A DNA stretch of 64,000 bases, from assembly GCA_024220505.1 (NCBI GenBank), contig JAKZZE010000004.1, forward strand, positions 620,001 through 684,000. The letters run 5' to 3'. Positions 61,890 to 64,000 of the stretch are shown here, one piece after another. The translations under genes and the position numbers were made by a program. The notes under the pieces are model-generated. The model was not told the origin of the DNA and made no database searches. It was given only the letters and a program-made list of their open reading frames with translations. The DNA is from Rhizopus arrhizus. Its lineage: Eukaryota; Mucoromycota; Mucoromycetes; Mucorales; Rhizopodaceae. How positions within the stretch are numbered: position 1 is the stretch's first letter; the number at the start of each line of letters is the position of its first letter.

Positions 61890-62706
61890 AAAGAACGAGA
61901 AATAATAAAATATAATAATATAAAGGGTCATTTAGGAATGCTTACTTTAGATGGAAACAATAACAAAATACCTTTTTCTAATCTTATTCATACTCCGTTC
62001 TCTTTTTTTTAATAGAACGCATTTTTGTGTGTGTGTGTGTGTGTGTGGATAAGTTTAAGAGTATATTATATATATATATTTGTATATATTCTGGTATTTT
62101 AGTTTATACCATTTATTCAACATGCATTAATAAGGAGGTCTTGAAGGGGTGCAGGGCCTATAACAGTTTCTACCTCCGTTTCTATTTAATAATAAATTGA
62201 TAAAAAAAGAAAAAAAAAAAAAAAAAAAAAAAAGGCAAGAGAGATGAACAGGTTCAGATTTCTTTTATAATCGATACATAAAGAATTAAAAAAAGAAGAG
62301 ACAAACGATGATCAAAAGATCATCAAATGCAGCTTTACTATGTTATCTGCAAGAAAAGACCTACTTACATGGATTGACACAAAATAAAGATTTTCTCTTG
62401 TTTCTCTTGCTCTAATAAACGCGCCTCTATATCATTTACTTTTTTTCAATAGATCATCCCTTTATCCCTCGTCTCTTTTGATTCCCTCTCTCCCCCCCTT
62501 TCCCTCCCCCCCCCCTCTCTCTCTCTCTCTTTTTTTTCTTTCTTGTCCCGTTATGTTACTTATAAAAAGCTAGTTTTTCATCTCTTTTTTCTTTTTCTTC
62601 TTCTTTTACTTGATTTACAACCTATCCTCTCTTTTTCCCCTTTCTTCTTTAGAAGCCTGTCATAGACATTCACATACATACACACAGAATAAGGGATAAA
62701 TAAATC
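61848..62706. promoter_or_regulatory. Divergent promoter region, light chain and Ca2+-ATPase
   Basis: Includes a 28-nt poly(A) just upstream of the light-chain start (61859-61886), a (TG)n run (62026-62047), a 24-nt A run (62210-62233) and a long C/T-rich tract (about 62440-62660) leading to the ATPase start. Pyrimidine tracts of this kind are usual before strongly expressed fungal genes. Confidence 0.5.
62026..62047. repeat. (TG)n microsatellite
   Basis: Eleven TG units. Confidence 0.9.
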
Positions 62707-64000
62707 ATGACAACCCTACATCCACCAAGTGCACTCTTGAGTGAAAACCCAACACTGATATCCAACCTTGGTACAAATGAAAAACCAGACCAAGTTAAAA
62801 TTGATTTAAGAGACCACCTCAACTCACATCAAGATCCTTCCAACCCATTCGCTTTCACTCCCGAGCAGCTCGGAGCCTTGATTGATCCCAAAAACTTGCC
62901 CTTGTTACGCGCCTATGGTGGTTTGGAAGGTGTGGCCAGAGGTCTTCACAGTGACCTTCGATCGGGTCTGATACCCAATGCACCCAATCATCAACCGATC
63001 ACACTGGATCAAATCATGAAGGAACGAAAGGATGATTCTGTTCTGGAAGAACTCGTCAGGACACCCACGGTGCATTCATTGGGGGCCAGGCAGCTTACCC
63101 ATCGTACGGATATCACCATCTCCACCCCTGATATTACTGCCTTTCCTCAAAGGAGATCTGTGTTTGGTGCTAATGTGCTACCCGAGACCGCATCCAAGAA
63201 TATCTTTCAACTCATGTGGGCCGCATTTCAAGATAAAACACTGGTAATGAACTCTTTATTCTTTTCACTTTCTCTAACCTCATCCACAGATCCTGCTGGC
63301 CATCGCTGCCGTTGTCTCCCTGGGCGTGGGTCTCTATGAAGATATCGCTGTGCCTGAATATGATACGCTGGGTAACAGAATCCCAGGTGTCAAGTGGGTC
63401 GAAGGCGTGGCTATCATCGTCGCCATCCTGCTCGTCGTCCTCGTGGGCAGTGTCAATGATTATCAAAAAGAAAAACAATTTCGCAAGTTGAATGCCAAAA
63501 AGGAAGACAGGGTCGTCAAGGTAAATTGTTTGTGAAATAAATAGACGATGCTGATGCATCTTTAGGCTACAAGAGAATCCATGGTGATCCAAATCTCTGT
63601 TCATGACATTCAAGTCGGTGACATTCTTCATCTAGAACCGGGTGATATCGTCCCGGTCGATGGTATCTTTATCGAAGGACACAATCTCAAGTGCGATGAA
63701 TCGGCTGCTACAGGTGAATCGGATGCTGTGCGTAAAATGTCCTGGCTAGAGTGTGAACGCAAGGCGAACGAGCAGGACAAAGGACAGCAGGTTCACCTGC
63801 CGGATCCATTCATCATCTCGGGTGCCAAGATCTTGGAAGGTGTCTGCTCTTATCTGGTCATCAGCGTCGGTGAACACTCTTACTTTGGTCGGACGATGAT
63901 GGCCCTTCGTACTGAACCTGAAAGTACCCCGCTTCAAGAGAAACTGAATGATTTGGCAGAAATGATTGCCAAACTAGGTTCCATCGCTGGTCTGCTGATG
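62707..64000 (+). CDS. Plasma-membrane/vacuolar-type Ca2+-ATPase (PMC1-like), 5' part
   Basis: Exons 62707-63243, 63290-63520 and 63566 to the window edge; 401 codons seen, so the gene continues to the right. The cytosolic N-terminus has FTPEQLGALIDPKNLPLL and YGGLEGVARGLHSD, both signatures of P2B-type Ca2+ pumps. The first membrane hairpin (LILLAIAAVVSLGVGLYED, then VEGVAIIVAILLVVLVGSVND) spans the first splice. The actuator domain has EPGDIVPVDGIF and the TGES loop (SAATGESDAV), needed for dephosphorylation. It pumps Ca2+ out of the cytosol into vacuole or exterior. Codon use is clearly richer in C/G third positions than its neighbours, consistent with high expression. The phosphorylation motif DKTGT lies beyond the window. 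Confidence 0.95.

Overview
The window is nuclear DNA from a filamentous fungus, most likely an early-diverging mucoromycete (Mucorales type). The evidence is an AT-rich background, very short spliceosomal introns (about 40-65 nt) in almost every gene, a five-domain AROM protein, a Skn7-type HSF/response-regulator fusion, NTE1, fungal-type Alg7 and Pex13, and BIM1-like and GH16 secreted proteins. Species assignment is inference; nothing here fixes it.

Layout. 1-13 kb is sparse: a BIM1-like GPI protein (1235-1865), a small intron-containing gene (4524-4977), a decayed Tc1/mariner copy (7248-8137), a decayed DDE transposase (8960-10095) and a HExxH GPI-type protein (10815-12377). A coiled-coil gene (13174-14569) and a prolyl-aminopeptidase gene (16353-14575) converge 5 nt apart. 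17-27 kb is an accessory island: a Tc1/mariner element with perfect 27-bp terminal inverted repeats (17222-18861), a seven-helix membrane protein, a small Cys-rich secreted protein, and several more transposase relics.

From 27.4 kb the DNA is gene-dense housekeeping: a small coiled-coil gene divergent from cytosolic seryl-tRNA synthetase, another small gene, a Q-rich coiled-coil gene, the pentafunctional AROM gene with a Gcn4-type TGACTCA site upstream, SF3b subunit 4, Skn7, Pex13, mitochondrial DNA polymerase gamma, a small gene, Alg7, a GH16 glucanase, a Gfd2/QIP-like exonuclease, NTE1, a myosin regulatory light chain, and the 5' part of a plasma-membrane-type Ca2+-ATPase running off the right end.

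Gene models were built by hand from reading frame, GT/AG sites, branch-like CTAAC motifs and family conservation. Two introns need GC-AG splicing with a GCAAGT donor, and a third gene may use a weaker GC donor. Four small genes are visible only when spliced. The genes do not form one pathway; shared themes are cell wall and secretion (BIM1-like, GH16, Alg7), membrane and organelle upkeep (NTE1, Pex13, polymerase gamma) and stress or nutrient regulation (Skn7, AROM). I did not find a convincing undescribed multi-gene system. The items most worth a second look are the GC-AG introns, the hidden small genes, the transposon with intact ends, the palindromic MITE-like element next to SF3b4, and a possible decayed Cys-containing gene at 37.9-38.4 kb.
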